Part shown: one piece after another, positions 35,647 through 45,509 of the stretch
Layout of the letters: each line of letters starts with the position of its first letter
How positions within the stretch are numbered: position 1 is the stretch's first letter
Source: Candidatus Desulfarcum epimagneticum
GTDB lineage: Bacteria; Desulfobacterota; Desulfobacteria; Desulfobacterales; CR-1
Assembly (NCBI GenBank): GCA_900659855.1
Contig: CAACVI010000049.1
Location: 62,001-126,000 of the forward strand
DNA length: 64,000 bases
Direction: 5' to 3'
Notes under the pieces: generated by a model
The model's input: the letters and a program-made list of their open reading frames with translations, nothing else
The model's database searches: none
What the model was told of the DNA's origin: nothing
Position numbers and translations under genes: made by a program

Positions 35647-38259
35647 TTATTTCAAAGATGTCGCGACGCTTTCGATGACCTCAAAGGCCCTTTGAAGGGC
35701 GTCGCCAAGTTTTTCGGGATGGGGTCCCCCGGCCTGGGCCATGTCCGGCCGCCCGCCGCCCCGGCCGCCCATGGCGCCGGCCGCCTCCCGGATGATCTTT
35801 CCCGCGTGAAAACGGTCCGACAGGTCCCGGGTGACCACCGCGATGAGCATGGCCTTGGAATCCGCCTCGCTTCCCAGGACCACAATGCCCGAGCCGAGCT
35901 TGTCTCTGAATTTGTCGGCCAGGTCCCTTAAGGCCGACGGACTGTCCACAGGCGCCTGTCTGACCAGGGTCTTGACGTCGCCCGCCATTCGGATGGAATC
36001 CTCAATGGAATCCCCTCCCCGGGGGGCGGACGCGGCCAGGGTTTTCAAACGCCCGTTTTCTTTTTCCAGCTCTTTCCGGCGTTTCAAATGATTTTTCACG
36101 CGCTCCGCAATCTCATGGGGATCGGCCTTGAGCAGCGCGGACATATCTTTGACCACGCGCTCGGTTTCCTGAACATGGGCCAGCGCCCCGGGGCCGGTGA
36201 CGGCCTCGATTCGACGGACCCCGGAAGCCACGGAGGATTCGCCGGTGATCTTAAAAAGGCCGATGTCCCCGGTGAGGCGGGCGTGGGTCCCCCCGCAAAG
36301 CTCCCGGCTGAAATCGCCAATGGACACCACCCGGACCCTTTCCCCGTATTTTTCCTCGAAAATGGCCGTGGCGCCGGATCTCAGGGCTTCGTCCATCTCC
36401 ATCTCGCGGGTTTGAAGCGGCGCGTTCTCCACAATTTTTTCATTCATCCGCCTCTCAATCTCCTCCAGCTCGTCCCGGGAAACCTTTGAAAAATGGGAAA
36501 AGTCAAACCGAAGCCGGTCATGCCCCACCCGGGACCCGGCCTGTTTGACATGGTCCCCCAAAACGGCCCTCAAAACCGAATGCAGCAGATGGGTGGCGGT
36601 GTGATTCCGGGCGATTCCGGCGCGTCTGTCCCCATCCACCGTCAAAGTCGCGGCGTCGCCTTTTCGGACCTCCCCGGCCGTGAGAAGCCCCCGGTGAATA
36701 ATGACATCCGAGGGGTCTTTCCAGGTCCTTTCCACCCGAATGTGAAAATTTTTCCCGGCGATGATCCCGGTGTCTCCCTCCTGGCCCCCGGACTCGCCGT
36801 AAAAAGGCGTCTCTTTTGTCGCCACCTCCACCTCGCCGGCGTCTTCGGACACCGCGATGATCTCCGATTCCCAGGACAGCGCCTCATATCCTTTAAACAC
36901 CGGCCGGGTCTCAAGAGACGAAAAGGCCCCGGCGCCCCCGGTAAAAACGGCCCTGGACCTGGATTTCTCCCGCTGGACGGACATGGCGGCCTCAAAGCCT
37001 TCAAAGTCCACCTCAATTTTTTTGTCCCGGGCCACGTCCCGGACAATGTCGACGGGGAAGCCGTAGGTGTCGTAAAGCTTGAAAACCACCTCCCCCGGCA
37101 GGCGGCTCTCCCCCCGGGATTCCAGCGCGGCAAGAGTCTCCTGGAGCAGCCCGAGCCCGTGGTCCAGGGTTTCGTTGAAGCGCTTCTCTTCGTTTTCAAT
37201 CACCTTTGTGATAAACTCCCGGGAATCTTTCAGCTCAGGATAGGATTCGCCCATGATGTCAAAGACCGTCGAGGCGGTCTGATGCAAAAACGGCTCCTCA
37301 AGGCCGATGTCCCGCCCGTACCGGATGGCCCTTCTCATAATGCGGCGCAGCACATATCCCCGGCCCTCGTTGGACGGCAGGACCCCGTCCCCGATGAGAA
37401 AGGCGGCGGCCCGGCTGTGATCGGCGATCACCTTCATGGCCACGCCGGCCCCGGGGGAATCGCCGGCCTTCGCGCCGGAAATCTCCTCGGTTTTTTGAAT
37501 GATGGGAAAAATAAGGTCGGTCTCAAAATTGGTGTCGGCATTCTGCAAAATGGACGCCAGACGCTCCAGGCCCAGGCCCGTGTCGATGCTGGGTTTCGGA
37601 AGGGGCGTCATCTCGCCGGACGGGGACCGGTTGAACTGCATGAACACCAGGTTCCACAGCTCCAGATACCGGTCGCAGTCGCAACCGGCCGAGCAGCCGG
37701 GCCTTTGGCACCCGAACGCCTCGCCCCGGTCGATATACACCTCCGAGCAGGGGCCGCACGGTCCGGAGTCTCCCATGGACCAGAAATTGTCCGCCTCCCC
37801 CAGCCGCACGATTCTTTCCGCGGGAATCCCGGTCTCGGAGATCCACAGCGCCTCGGCCTCGTCGTCCTTTTCGAAAACCGACGCCCACAGTTTGTCCGCG
37901 TCAAGCCCGTACCCTTCCGTCAACAGCTCCCAGGCAAAGGCGATGGCCTCTTTTTTGAAATAATCGCCAAAGGAAAAATTCCCCAGCATCTCAAAAAAGG
38001 TATGATGACGGGCCGTGTGGCCCACATTCTCCAGATCGTTGTGCTTGCCCCCGGCCCTGACGCATTTCTGGGACGTGGCCGCCGTCCGGTAGCCCCTTTT
38101 TTCCTCGTCCAGAAAAGTTCGCTTAAACTGAACCATTCCCGCGTTTGTAAAAAGCAGGGTGGGGTCGTTCCGGGGAACCAGAGACGCGCTTCTGACGATC
38201 CGGTGGCCCCGGCTTTCAAAAAAATTCAGAAACTTTTTTCTTATTTCATTGCTGGTCAT
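35647..38259 (-). CDS. alaS: Alanyl-tRNA synthetase
   Basis: Class II synthetase, 870 residues. The catalytic domain starts [19 protein letters not shown] and contains [33 protein letters not shown]; the editing domain has [13 protein letters not shown] and the zinc-binding [13 protein letters not shown]; the C-Ala domain ends the protein. The frame is open 23 codons upstream, but ATG 38259 has AAGGAGAA about 12 nt before it and is the family start. It overlaps the recA 3' end by 14 nt, so the two are coupled. Confidence 0.96.
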   Translation of the reverse strand: MTSNEIRKKFLNFFESRGHRIVRSASLVPRNDPTLLFTNAGMVQFKRTFLDEEKRGYRTAATSQKCVRAGGKHNDLENVGHTARHHTFFEMLGNFSFGDYFKKEAIAFAWELLTEGYGLDADKLWASVFEKDDEAEALWISETGIPAERIVRLGEADNFWSMGDSGPCGPCSEVYIDRGEAFGCQRPGCSAGCDCDRYLELWNLVFMQFNRSPSGEMTPLPKPSIDTGLGLERLASILQNADTNFETDLIFPIIQKTEEISGAKAGDSPGAGVAMKVIADHSRAAAFLIGDGVLPSNEGRGYVLRRIMRRAIRYGRDIGLEEPFLHQTASTVFDIMGESYPELKDSREFITKVIENEEKRFNETLDHGLGLLQETLAALESRGESRLPGEVVFKLYDTYGFPVDIVRDVARDKKIEVDFEGFEAAMSVQREKSRSRAVFTGGAGAFSSLETRPVFKGYEALSWESEIIAVSEDAGEVEVATKETPFYGESGGQEGDTGIIAGKNFHIRVERTWKDPSDVIIHRGLLTAGEVRKGDAATLTVDGDRRAGIARNHTATHLLHSVLRAVLGDHVKQAGSRVGHDRLRFDFSHFSKVSRDELEEIERRMNEKIVENAPLQTREMEMDEALRSGATAIFEEKYGERVRVVSIGDFSRELCGGTHARLTGDIGLFKITGESSVASGVRRIEAVTGPGALAHVQETERVVKDMSALLKADPHEIAERVKNHLKRRKELEKENGRLKTLAASAPRGGDSIEDSIRMAGDVKTLVRQAPVDSPSALRDLADKFRDKLGSGIVVLGSEADSKAMLIAVVTRDLSDRFHAGKIIREAAGAMGGRGGGRPDMAQAGGPHPEKLGDALQRAFEVIESVATSLK

Positions 38260-39295
38260 CTGCGCTGTTTTCTCCTTTTTCTTCTGAAAGCCCCAGTTTT
38301 TCGCGAACTTTTTCAAAAGCGGAGTCAAAGATGTCTTTATTTTCCTTTAAAAACCTTTTCACGTTTTCCCGTCCCTGGCCGATTCGCTCTCCCCCGTAGG
38401 AATACCAGGAGCCGCTTTTTTCAATGACGCCGGCCTCCACCCCCACGTCCAGAAGATCGCCGGTTTTGGAGATGCCCTCGCCGTACATGATGTCGAACTC
38501 GGATTCGGTGAACGGCGGCGCCATTTTGTTTTTCACCACCCGTACCCGGGCACGATTTCCCACCACCTCCTGGCCATCCTTGATGGCCCCGATGCGGCGG
38601 ATGTCCAGGCGCACCGACGCGTAAAACTTCAGGGCGTTGCCGCCTGTGGTGGTTTCGGGATTTCCGAACACCACGCCGATTTTCATCCGGGTCTGGTTGA
38701 TGAAAATCATGGAGGTATGGGTTTTTCCAATGATCCCGGTCAATTTTCTAAGGGCCTGGGACATGAGCCGGGCCTGGAGCCCCATGTGGGAATCCCCCAT
38801 TTCCCCCTCAATCTCGGCCCGGGGCACCAGGGCCGCCACGGAATCGATGACCATAATATCAATGGCCCCGCTTCTCACCAGCATGTCGACGATTTCCAGG
38901 GCCTGCTCCCCGTTGTCAGGCTGGGCCACCAGAAGCTCATCGCAGTTGACCCCCAATTTTTTGGCGTAAGTGGTGTCGAGAGCATGCTCGGCGTCTATAA
39001 ATGCGGCGATCCCCCCGGCCTTCTGGGCCTCGGCGATGGCGTGCAGCGCCAGGGTGGTTTTTCCTGAGGATTCGGGGCCGTATATCTCAGTCACCCGCCC
39101 CCTGGGGATGCCGCCGATTCCCAGGGCCTTGTCCACTGAAATGGAGCCGGTGGGAATCACCGGAACCTTTTGAACCGTCCGGTCCCCCAGCTTCATGATG
39201 GATCCCTTGCCGAACTGGCGCTCGATCTGGGTGATGGCGGCGTCCACCGCCTTGCCCCGGCCTCCTTTTTGATCGCTGGTTTTCTTATCAGTCAT
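38246..39295 (-). CDS. recA: Recombinase RecA
   Basis: The 349-residue recombinase shows Walker [18 protein letters not shown], the Walker [21 protein letters not shown], loop L2 ([27 protein letters not shown]) and the usual acidic C-terminus. ATG 39295 is chosen because AAGGAAGAA precedes it by 5 nt; an upstream in-frame ATG at 39355 would abut the neighbouring gene and lacks a site. No recX follows; alaS is next in the same transcript. No SOS box was recognised by eye. Confidence 0.97.
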   Translation of the reverse strand: MTDKKTSDQKGGRGKAVDAAITQIERQFGKGSIMKLGDRTVQKVPVIPTGSISVDKALGIGGIPRGRVTEIYGPESSGKTTLALHAIAEAQKAGGIAAFIDAEHALDTTYAKKLGVNCDELLVAQPDNGEQALEIVDMLVRSGAIDIMVIDSVAALVPRAEIEGEMGDSHMGLQARLMSQALRKLTGIIGKTHTSMIFINQTRMKIGVVFGNPETTTGGNALKFYASVRLDIRRIGAIKDGQEVVGNRARVRVVKNKMAPPFTESEFDIMYGEGISKTGDLLDVGVEAGVIEKSGSWYSYGGERIGQGRENVKRFLKENKDIFDSAFEKVREKLGLSEEKGENSADDQQ

Positions 39296-39354
39296 GACGC
39301 TTCTTCCTTTTTTAAATCCCGCCCGGCCTGTGAGCCCGGAACGTTTTTTTTTCA

Positions 39355-40524
39355 TTATGAAACCGGCAGCGCGGACTGGGGCTCGCCCAGCTCGAATTCT
39401 CCCGCGACGATCCAGTCCTTGAGCATATTCGCGATCCGGCGGGCGCGAACCATGCTGGAAAGGGGAACGGTGGGAACAGACTCATCGTTCAGGGTGATAT
39501 GCCCGCTTTTAAGATCAGCGTAGCTCACAAGCCCCATGTCTTTGGAGATTCCGTTGGGATAATCATGCCCGTAGTCCACCACATGGGTAAAAATGTCCTC
39601 ATCGGAGATGGCCGTTTCCATGGCGATTTCCTCATTGAGAAGGGGAATGGGAATCCCCACGCCCACCGAAAGGGAGCATCCGTATCCCTGGAGGCTCACC
39701 CCGGCCAGCCATTCCGGGCTCATGCCCTTTAAGTCTCCCATCAAAAAAAGAGTCCCGGCCGGCCGGGTGGGAACGCCTTTCTCCGTCCTTTCCGCGTCGG
39801 GATTGTGCTGGGTGCCGTGCCACGTGACATAGCCCCTTCCCCCGCCGAGAAATATCCGGGTCCCCAGGCCGATGGTTTTCTGGAACGGGTCATTGAAAAG
39901 GGGGCTCAGCTGGCCCGCCGAGCAGTAGTTGGCGTTGCCGGCCTTGGGCTTGAGCGCCCCCATGTAGGTGTACACCGTCCTGTTGGTCATATTGACCGCG
40001 CAGTTGTAGTTCTGGTAGGCGTTCCGGGGATTGCACAGCGTGGCCCAGGGAAGGGTGTCGATGGAGATCTCCTTTTCGACTTTTTTGTTCGGATAACAGT
40101 CCGTGCCGTACGCCGAAGCCGACAGGAAAACCTTTTTCCCGGCCACAAGGTCCTGAATGACATGGCCGCCGCCGTAATTGAATTCGCCGGGATACACCTT
40201 GTTCAAGGGATCGTCCAGGCACGGCTCGGTGGCCCCGATGTAACAGTCCACGGCGGCCAGTCCGGCATAGGCGGGGACATTGTTCAGGGTCACTGTGGAC
40301 GCCTTGATCCCGGGGCTGGAGTGCCCGAAATTGATAAACGCCCCGGATGAGCACATGGGGGAAAAGGTGCCCGTGGTGACGACGTCCACATGCCGGGCGG
40401 CCTCTTCCGGGCCCTGGTCCCGGACAATGTCGATGATCTCCTCCGCCGTGACCACCACGGCTTCGCCCCGGCGTATTTTTTCGTTGATCTCGCCATAGGT
40501 TTTGTTGATTTTATGCTTTTTCAT
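39355..40524 (-). CDS. DUF39 homocysteine-biosynthesis protein (probable L-aspartate semialdehyde sulfurtransferase)
   Basis: A 389-residue protein of the DUF39 family, whose methanogen members (such as MA1821) make homocysteine from aspartate semialdehyde and sulfide by a route independent of O-acetylhomoserine. It starts [22 protein letters not shown] and carries [44 protein letters not shown] and [14 protein letters not shown]; the conserved cysteines are plausible persulfide carriers. The ferredoxin domain some members have fused is absent. This fits a sulfide-rich anaerobe. It is 59 nt upstream of recA. Confidence 0.85.
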   Translation of the reverse strand: MKKHKINKTYGEINEKIRRGEAVVVTAEEIIDIVRDQGPEEAARHVDVVTTGTFSPMCSSGAFINFGHSSPGIKASTVTLNNVPAYAGLAAVDCYIGATEPCLDDPLNKVYPGEFNYGGGHVIQDLVAGKKVFLSASAYGTDCYPNKKVEKEISIDTLPWATLCNPRNAYQNYNCAVNMTNRTVYTYMGALKPKAGNANYCSAGQLSPLFNDPFQKTIGLGTRIFLGGGRGYVTWHGTQHNPDAERTEKGVPTRPAGTLFLMGDLKGMSPEWLAGVSLQGYGCSLSVGVGIPIPLLNEEIAMETAISDEDIFTHVVDYGHDYPNGISKDMGLVSYADLKSGHITLNDESVPTVPLSSMVRARRIANMLKDWIVAGEFELGEPQSALPVS

Positions 40525-40580
40525 GACGTTCCCCGCTTCATGTCGCCGCCGGCGCGGCGGCGCCCATGTTCAAATCGTCT

Positions 40581-42017
40581 TCACCGGACCGGGAGCCCGG
40601 CTCTTTCTATTTTTTTCTCAATATTTTTTTTGACCCACATCGGGTCCCACCATTCAACCGGATTGACAAAGGAGCCGTTGATCATCATGCCGAAATGCAG
40701 GTGATCGCCGGCCGCCAGCCCCGTTTTCCCGGTCAGGCCGATGACGTCCCCCTTTTTGACCATTTGGTCCTTCCGGACATGCGTCTGGCTCAGGTGGGCG
40801 TACAGGCTAAAAAGACCGTGGCCGTGATCAATGAGCACCGTTTTGCCATAGATCCCGAACCGTTCCGCCGCCGCCACCCTGCCCGCGTTGGCGGCCGGAA
40901 CCCCGTCCTTTGACACCGACGCCAGGTCAATGCCGAAATGAATCTGGTAATCAATGGTCCGGCCCTTATACTGGTAAATGCGATGGTCCGCAAATCCCGC
41001 GCGGCGAACCGATCCGGGAAGTCTTAAAAATTTTCCGCTCCAGTGGACGGCCGGATCGGACTCGGCGCAAAGAGCCTGGAGACGGGCGGAGTCGGCCTTT
41101 CTCAAGTTTCGGTTCACAAAAAGAAAATGATCCACAGGCGATGTCTTGATGTTGTCGGGAATCTCGGTGGCGAATTCAGGCATCTTGCGATTGATAAAGG
41201 CGTCGGACACGCGGATCCGGTCTCTTTTGAAATCTTTTCGCATGATGTAATAGGGAAAGCCCGCCTTGGCGCGGTTGCCCGCCAGATCCACAGCCTCGGC
41301 AAAAATCACGGTCCCCGGGCCCTGGTTGTGGCCCATGGCCAGAAAGGACATGAACACGCGCTTGTCCTCAAAATAACCGGCGTGCCCGGGGTAAAACCGG
41401 TCCCCCACGCGAACCCCGCTTCGCAGACACGGCTCCGATATCCGGTAGATCACCAGACCGGCCCCGCCCTGGATCAAAGCATGGCGTCTGCTGATGATCT
41501 TGATTCGGGGGGGTCGGGTGTCGATTTGGACGTTTTTTTGAATGTAAGTCCGGTTTCCCCGGAAAAAGCGGCGCCAGGAATAATCCACCGCCGACGCCCG
41601 AAGCTCGGCTTTTCCGTCGGAAATTCCGAGTTTTTCAGGCTCAATCAAAACAGTGAACGATTCGCTCTTGACTTTTCCGCCCTTGACGACGCCCGCGTAA
41701 GGAAAACGCTTTTTGAGCAGATCCACTGTCTTGCCGTCTTTTAAAAGGCTCACCTCCAGGAGGCGCAGCCCGCTTTTTTCGTCCGCGACGCTGATGGAGA
41801 CATTCCGGGAGATCCCGATGGCGTCGATGGGCTCTTTGATCACCAGGGAGGGATTGCCGCCCTCCAGCCGGGCCTGAAACAGCCAGGCCCCTGACAGCGC
41901 GCATAAAAAAATCAACGCCGCCACGGCCCGGGATCTGACTTTTTTTCTTCGTGTTCTCAAATTCTTTTGAAAAGCCTTTCTTAAAATGTTTCGTAACCAC
42001 GTTAAAAAAATGTTCAT
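40581..42017 (-). CDS. M23-family metallopeptidase, membrane-anchored
   Basis: Peptidoglycan endopeptidase or scaffold of the LytM type, 478 residues. A basic cytoplasmic start precedes one membrane helix (about residues 30-47, AVAALIFLCALSGAWLF), then two beta-rich periplasmic segments, and the C-terminal M23 domain. Zinc ligands are present: HFGIDLAS (HxxxD) and HLHFGM (HxH), so it should be active. The frame reads upstream to 42245 past the kdsA start, but ATG 42017 is the last start before the basic-plus-helix region; a ribosome-binding site is not obvious. Confidence 0.85.
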   Translation of the reverse strand: MNIFLTWLRNILRKAFQKNLRTRRKKVRSRAVAALIFLCALSGAWLFQARLEGGNPSLVIKEPIDAIGISRNVSISVADEKSGLRLLEVSLLKDGKTVDLLKKRFPYAGVVKGGKVKSESFTVLIEPEKLGISDGKAELRASAVDYSWRRFFRGNRTYIQKNVQIDTRPPRIKIISRRHALIQGGAGLVIYRISEPCLRSGVRVGDRFYPGHAGYFEDKRVFMSFLAMGHNQGPGTVIFAEAVDLAGNRAKAGFPYYIMRKDFKRDRIRVSDAFINRKMPEFATEIPDNIKTSPVDHFLFVNRNLRKADSARLQALCAESDPAVHWSGKFLRLPGSVRRAGFADHRIYQYKGRTIDYQIHFGIDLASVSKDGVPAANAGRVAAAERFGIYGKTVLIDHGHGLFSLYAHLSQTHVRKDQMVKKGDVIGLTGKTGLAAGDHLHFGMMINGSFVNPVEWWDPMWVKKNIEKKIERAGLPVR

Positions 42018-42058
42018 AACAATAAATGGGTTTGTAATCAAGACAAAGTTTTCGTTTC

Positions 42059-42087
42059 TTGACTTTTGACTTTCCGGGCGATACATA
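42059..42087 (+). promoter_or_regulatory. Possible promoter of the kdsA-to-secG run
   Basis: TTGACT (42059-42064) is followed after 17 nt by TACATA (42082-42087), about 80 nt upstream of kdsA in the divergent spacer with the M23 gene. The -10 match is only partial. Confidence 0.35.
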
Positions 42088-42165
42088 TGGAACCTGGAAG
42101 CGCCCGGCGGGCGAAATGTTTCATCCGCCCGGGCGCAAAAAAACAAAAACGCGAGAGAATTTTTC

Positions 42166-42987
42166 ATGAGCCGAAAAGTGGAAATCGACGGCATGGCCAT
42201 TGGCGGGGGCGCCCCCCTTGTCATCATCGCCGGCCCATGCGTCATTGAAAATTTTGATTTGACCTTTCAAATCGCCTCGTCCCTCAGGGAGACCACCGAA
42301 AAGCTGGGCCTGCCTTTTATTTTCAAGGCCTCCTACGACAAGGCCAACCGAACCTCCATCGACTCCTACCGGGGGCCGGGCCTGAGCCCGGGGCTGGAAA
42401 TCCTGGGAAAAATAAAATCCGAACTCGGCGTCAAAATTCTTTCGGACGTCCACCGGATCAGCGAAATCGAGGCCGCCGCCCAGGTCCTGGATGTGATCCA
42501 GGTCCCGGCCTTTTTGTGCCGCCAGACCGATTTCATCCTGGAGGCGGCGAAAACCGGCCGGCCCATCAATATCAAAAAAGGCCAGTTCCTGGCGCCGGAC
42601 GATGTGGCCAATGTGGGAAAAAAAATCGCCTCCACGGGCAACCGGAAGATCATTTTCACCGAGCGCGGGGCCACGTTCGGATACCACAACCTGGTGGCCG
42701 ATTTCAGAAGCGTCAAAATCATCCAGGACACGGGATACCCCGTGATTTTTGACGCCACCCACAGCGTTCAGCTCCCCGGGGGACAGGGGGCCAGCTCGGG
42801 AGGGGACCGCCGGTTCGCCCCGGTTCTGGCCCGGGCCGCCGCGGCCGCCGGCGCCGACGGCGTTTTTGTGGAGGTCCATCCCGACCCCGACCAGGCGCTG
42901 TGCGACGGCCCCAACTCATTGAGGCTCGACCACGGGCTTGCCGATCTTTTCTCCAGACTCAAAGCCATCCATGAAATCGTCTCTTAA
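42166..42987 (+). CDS. kdsA: 3-deoxy-8-phosphooctulonate synthase
   Basis: Makes KDO-8-phosphate from phosphoenolpyruvate and arabinose-5-phosphate for the LPS inner core. The 273 residues include IAGPCVIEN, FKASYDKANRTS, the loop RGPGLSPGLEIL, CRQTDFILEAA, FTERGATFGYHNLV and DATHSVQLPGG. It opens the KDO/LPS-export run; kdsC begins 37 nt after its stop. Confidence 0.96.
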   Translation: MSRKVEIDGMAIGGGAPLVIIAGPCVIENFDLTFQIASSLRETTEKLGLPFIFKASYDKANRTSIDSYRGPGLSPGLEILGKIKSELGVKILSDVHRISEIEAAAQVLDVIQVPAFLCRQTDFILEAAKTGRPINIKKGQFLAPDDVANVGKKIASTGNRKIIFTERGATFGYHNLVADFRSVKIIQDTGYPVIFDATHSVQLPGGQGASSGGDRRFAPVLARAAAAAGADGVFVEVHPDPDQALCDGPNSLRLDHGLADLFSRLKAIHEIVS

Positions 42988-43024
42988 AATGAAGGAGCGA
43001 AAAAACAAAACAAGGAGCGAAAAG

Positions 43025-43567
43025 ATGAGCCTTGAGACGATGGGCCTCAAAACCAGGGAAAAACTTTCCCAAACCCGGCTTTTGCTTCTGGACGTGGACG
43101 GCGTTCTCACCCGGGGCGATATCATTTACGATGACCGGGGCGTTGAAATCAAACGTTTCAGCGTCAAAGACGGCCTGGGGCTCAGGCTCCTGATGGACGC
43201 GGGAACGCCGGCGGCCCTGGTGACCGGGCGCCGCTCAGAGGCGCTCGCGCATCGAAGCCGGAATCTCGGCGTCAAACTTGTGTTTGACGGCGTGAGGGAC
43301 AAGGCCGCCCTTTTGGGGGAAATCGAAAAAAAAACCGGCGTTGGGCCCGCCGAAATGGCCTTTGTGGGCGACGATCTGCCCGACCTCCCCATCATGAGAC
43401 GGGTGGGCCTTTCCATCGCGGTCTCCGACGCCTGCGACGAGGTGAAAGAGCGCGCGGACCTGGTCACCGAGGCCCCGGGCGGCGACGGCGCGGTTCGGGA
43501 AGTGTGCGAGTCCATATTGAAGGCCAGGGGGCTTTGGGAAGGCATTATCGGGCGCTTTGTCTCATGA
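43025..43567 (+). CDS. kdsC: 3-deoxy-D-manno-octulosonate 8-phosphate phosphatase
   Basis: HAD-superfamily phosphatase removing phosphate from KDO-8-P, the step after KdsA. Motif I is LLLLDVDGVLT, motif II TGRRSE, and motif III FVGDDLPDLPIM. It is 180 residues without a cap domain, as usual for the family. ATG 43025 with GGAG 8 nt upstream is chosen over in-frame starts inside kdsA. Confidence 0.93.
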   Translation: MSLETMGLKTREKLSQTRLLLLDVDGVLTRGDIIYDDRGVEIKRFSVKDGLGLRLLMDAGTPAALVTGRRSEALAHRSRNLGVKLVFDGVRDKAALLGEIEKKTGVGPAEMAFVGDDLPDLPIMRRVGLSIAVSDACDEVKERADLVTEAPGGDGAVREVCESILKARGLWEGIIGRFVS

Positions 43568-43592
43568 CGCCGTTTGACGAATTGATCACAGG

Positions 43593-44213
43593 ATGAATAA
43601 AACCCCAAAACAACCCGGCTCCCGGAAATCGAACTCCAGGCCCTTTCCGGCCGGGGCGAAAATCATCCCGGCCCTGGCGGGGATTTTGCTGGTCATGGCC
43701 ATTGTGGGCGTGTTCATTGAGCGGCGGCGTCATTCTCCCCCCCCGGAGCAGGCTCCGGAGGCCCGGACGGATTCGAAGCGCCCCAGCCTGTCTTTGAAAA
43801 AAATCAGCCAGACATCCGTCAAAAACGGGGTCCGGGAATGGTCGCTGGAGGCGGACTCGGCCCGGTACTTCAAAGAAAAGAACCGGGCGGTCTTTGAAAA
43901 CCCGTCGCTTGTTTTTTTTCGAAAAAACGCCCCGAATATTCAAATTTTCGCCCGACAGGGGGTTTTGCTCACAGACTCCAACCGCGTTGAGGCCATGGGC
44001 GCGGTGAGGGCCCTTTCAGGGGCCTATGCCCTGCGCGCCGATAAAATCGCCTACGATGATAAAAAAAGGGCCATTGTGTCCATGGCGCCCTCCCGGATTC
44101 GGAGCGGCGCCTCGGTCCTTCAGGCGGATCGCATATCCATTTTTTTAGACGAAGACCGGACGGTTTTCGAAGGAAACGTAAAGGGGACGCTGGATGAGCA
44201 TTTCGCTTTTTAA
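43593..44213 (+). CDS. lptC: LPS export protein LptC
   Basis: Bitopic inner-membrane protein passing LPS from LptBFG to LptA. A basic N-terminus precedes one helix (about residues 23-42, IIPALAGILLVMAIVGVFI), then an OstA-like beta-jellyroll (REWSLEADSARYFKEKNRAVFENPS). At 206 residues it is near the usual length. It overlaps lptA by 20 nt. Assignment combines architecture with operon position, since LptC sequences are divergent. Confidence 0.88.
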   Translation: MNKTPKQPGSRKSNSRPFPAGAKIIPALAGILLVMAIVGVFIERRRHSPPPEQAPEARTDSKRPSLSLKKISQTSVKNGVREWSLEADSARYFKEKNRAVFENPSLVFFRKNAPNIQIFARQGVLLTDSNRVEAMGAVRALSGAYALRADKIAYDDKKRAIVSMAPSRIRSGASVLQADRISIFLDEDRTVFEGNVKGTLDEHFAF

Positions 44214-44757
44214 AACACAACGCCGGGCGCTCATGGCGGCGCCCTGGCTTTTGTCCGCCTCTTTTTGCCTTTGCCTTTGTCTTTTCCAGGGGGACAGGAT
44301 GTCATGGGCAAAGGACGGCGGCGGCCCCATCCATGTGTCCGCCGACCGGCTCGTGGCCGACCATGCCCGGGGATTCGCGGAGTTTTCAGGGAACGCCAGG
44401 GCCTCGGGAAAAAATTTCTCGGTCTTTGCCCGGGTGATTAAAGTCCATGGGAAAAAAAACGCCGGGGGGGGCGCTTTGACGCTTTCCGAGAAATCCGTGG
44501 ACCGCGTCACGGCCTCGGGAAATGTGGTCATAAAATTCGACAACAGGGTTGCAATGTCCGATGAGGCGGTATATATTACAGAAGAAAGACGCCTGATTTT
44601 AACCGGGGAAAACGCCTCCATTGAGAGCGAAAAAAACAGGGTTTCAGGAAAAAAAATTATTTTCGACAGAAAAAACGGATACATAACGGTGGAAGGCGAC
44701 ACCGGAAAACAGGTGGGCGCCGTGTTTTACCCCGGGAAAGAGACACTGAAACAATAA
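44194..44757 (+). CDS. lptA: LPS transport periplasmic protein LptA
   Basis: The 187-residue periplasmic bridge protein has an N-terminal hydrophobic export segment (MAAPWLLSASFCLCLCLF) and an OstA beta-jellyroll with GPIHVSADRLVADHARGFAEFSGNARA and AVYITEERRLILTGEN. It polymerises end to end to carry LPS across the periplasm. lptB starts one base after its stop. Confidence 0.9.
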   Translation: MSISLFKTQRRALMAAPWLLSASFCLCLCLFQGDRMSWAKDGGGPIHVSADRLVADHARGFAEFSGNARASGKNFSVFARVIKVHGKKNAGGGALTLSEKSVDRVTASGNVVIKFDNRVAMSDEAVYITEERRLILTGENASIESEKNRVSGKKIIFDRKNGYITVEGDTGKQVGAVFYPGKETLKQ

Positions 44758-44758
44758 A

Positions 44759-45481
44759 ATGGCCATGCTATCCCTGCGGGGCCTGGTGAAAATTTACCGG
44801 GGCCGAAAAGTGGTGAACGACGTCAGCCTGGATGTGGAAAGCGGCTCGGTGATCGGGCTTCTGGGCCCCAACGGGGCGGGAAAAAGCACCACCTTTTACA
44901 TGGCCGTGGGCATGACCCGGCCGGACGGGGGCCGGGTGTGTCTCGACGACGAGGACATCACCGATTTCCCCATGCACCTGAGATCCCGGAAAGGGATCGG
45001 CTATCTTCCCCAGGACGCCTCCATATTCCGGAAGCTGACGGTGAGGGAAAATATCATGGCGGTCCTTGAGATGCTTCCGCTGTCCAAAACCGAGCGAAAC
45101 GCCCGGACGGACGACCTGCTTGAGGAGCTGGGGATCAAACGCCTTGAAAACAGCAAAGCCGGGGTTCTGTCCGGGGGAGAGCGCAGAAGGCTGGAAATCG
45201 CCAGGGCGCTGGCCGTCAAACCCTCTTTTATCCTTCTGGACGAGCCATTCGCCGGAATTGATCCCCTGGCGGTGGCGGACATCAAAGCCATCATCGGGCA
45301 GCTGAAAAAAAAGGGAATCGGTCTGCTGATTTCCGATCACAATGTGCGGGAGACCCTTGGGGCCTGCGACGAGGCCTACATACTCAGCGAAGGGAAAATC
45401 ATCGAACACGGGCCTCCTGAAAAAATCGCCTCCAGCAAGACCGCGCTCAGGGTTTACCTGGGGGATGAATTCAAACTCTAA
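44759..45481 (+). CDS. lptB: LPS export ABC transporter ATP-binding protein LptB
   Basis: Cytoplasmic ATPase powering LPS extraction, 240 residues. Walker A GPNGAGKST, Q-loop YLPQDASIF, signature LSGGERRRLEIARAL, Walker B FILLDEPFAGIDPLAV and the switch His in ISDHNVRET are all intact. The permease genes lptF and lptG are not in the window. rpoN follows 28 nt later, the standard order in many proteobacteria. Confidence 0.96.
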   Translation: MAMLSLRGLVKIYRGRKVVNDVSLDVESGSVIGLLGPNGAGKSTTFYMAVGMTRPDGGRVCLDDEDITDFPMHLRSRKGIGYLPQDASIFRKLTVRENIMAVLEMLPLSKTERNARTDDLLEELGIKRLENSKAGVLSGGERRRLEIARALAVKPSFILLDEPFAGIDPLAVADIKAIIGQLKKKGIGLLISDHNVRETLGACDEAYILSEGKIIEHGPPEKIASSKTALRVYLGDEFKL

Positions 45482-45509
45482 GATTCGACCAGACGAACGC
45501 ATAAAAAAT

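Noticed and set aside
36493-38427. 644-codon plus-strand frame opposite alaS
   Set aside because: Same cause; Pro/Gly/Arg-rich translation without motifs, while alaS on the other strand has all signature sequences.
42018-42245. 76-codon N-terminal extension of the M23 peptidase
   Set aside because: It crosses the divergent kdsA start and promoter region and puts non-hydrophobic sequence ahead of the anchor helix.
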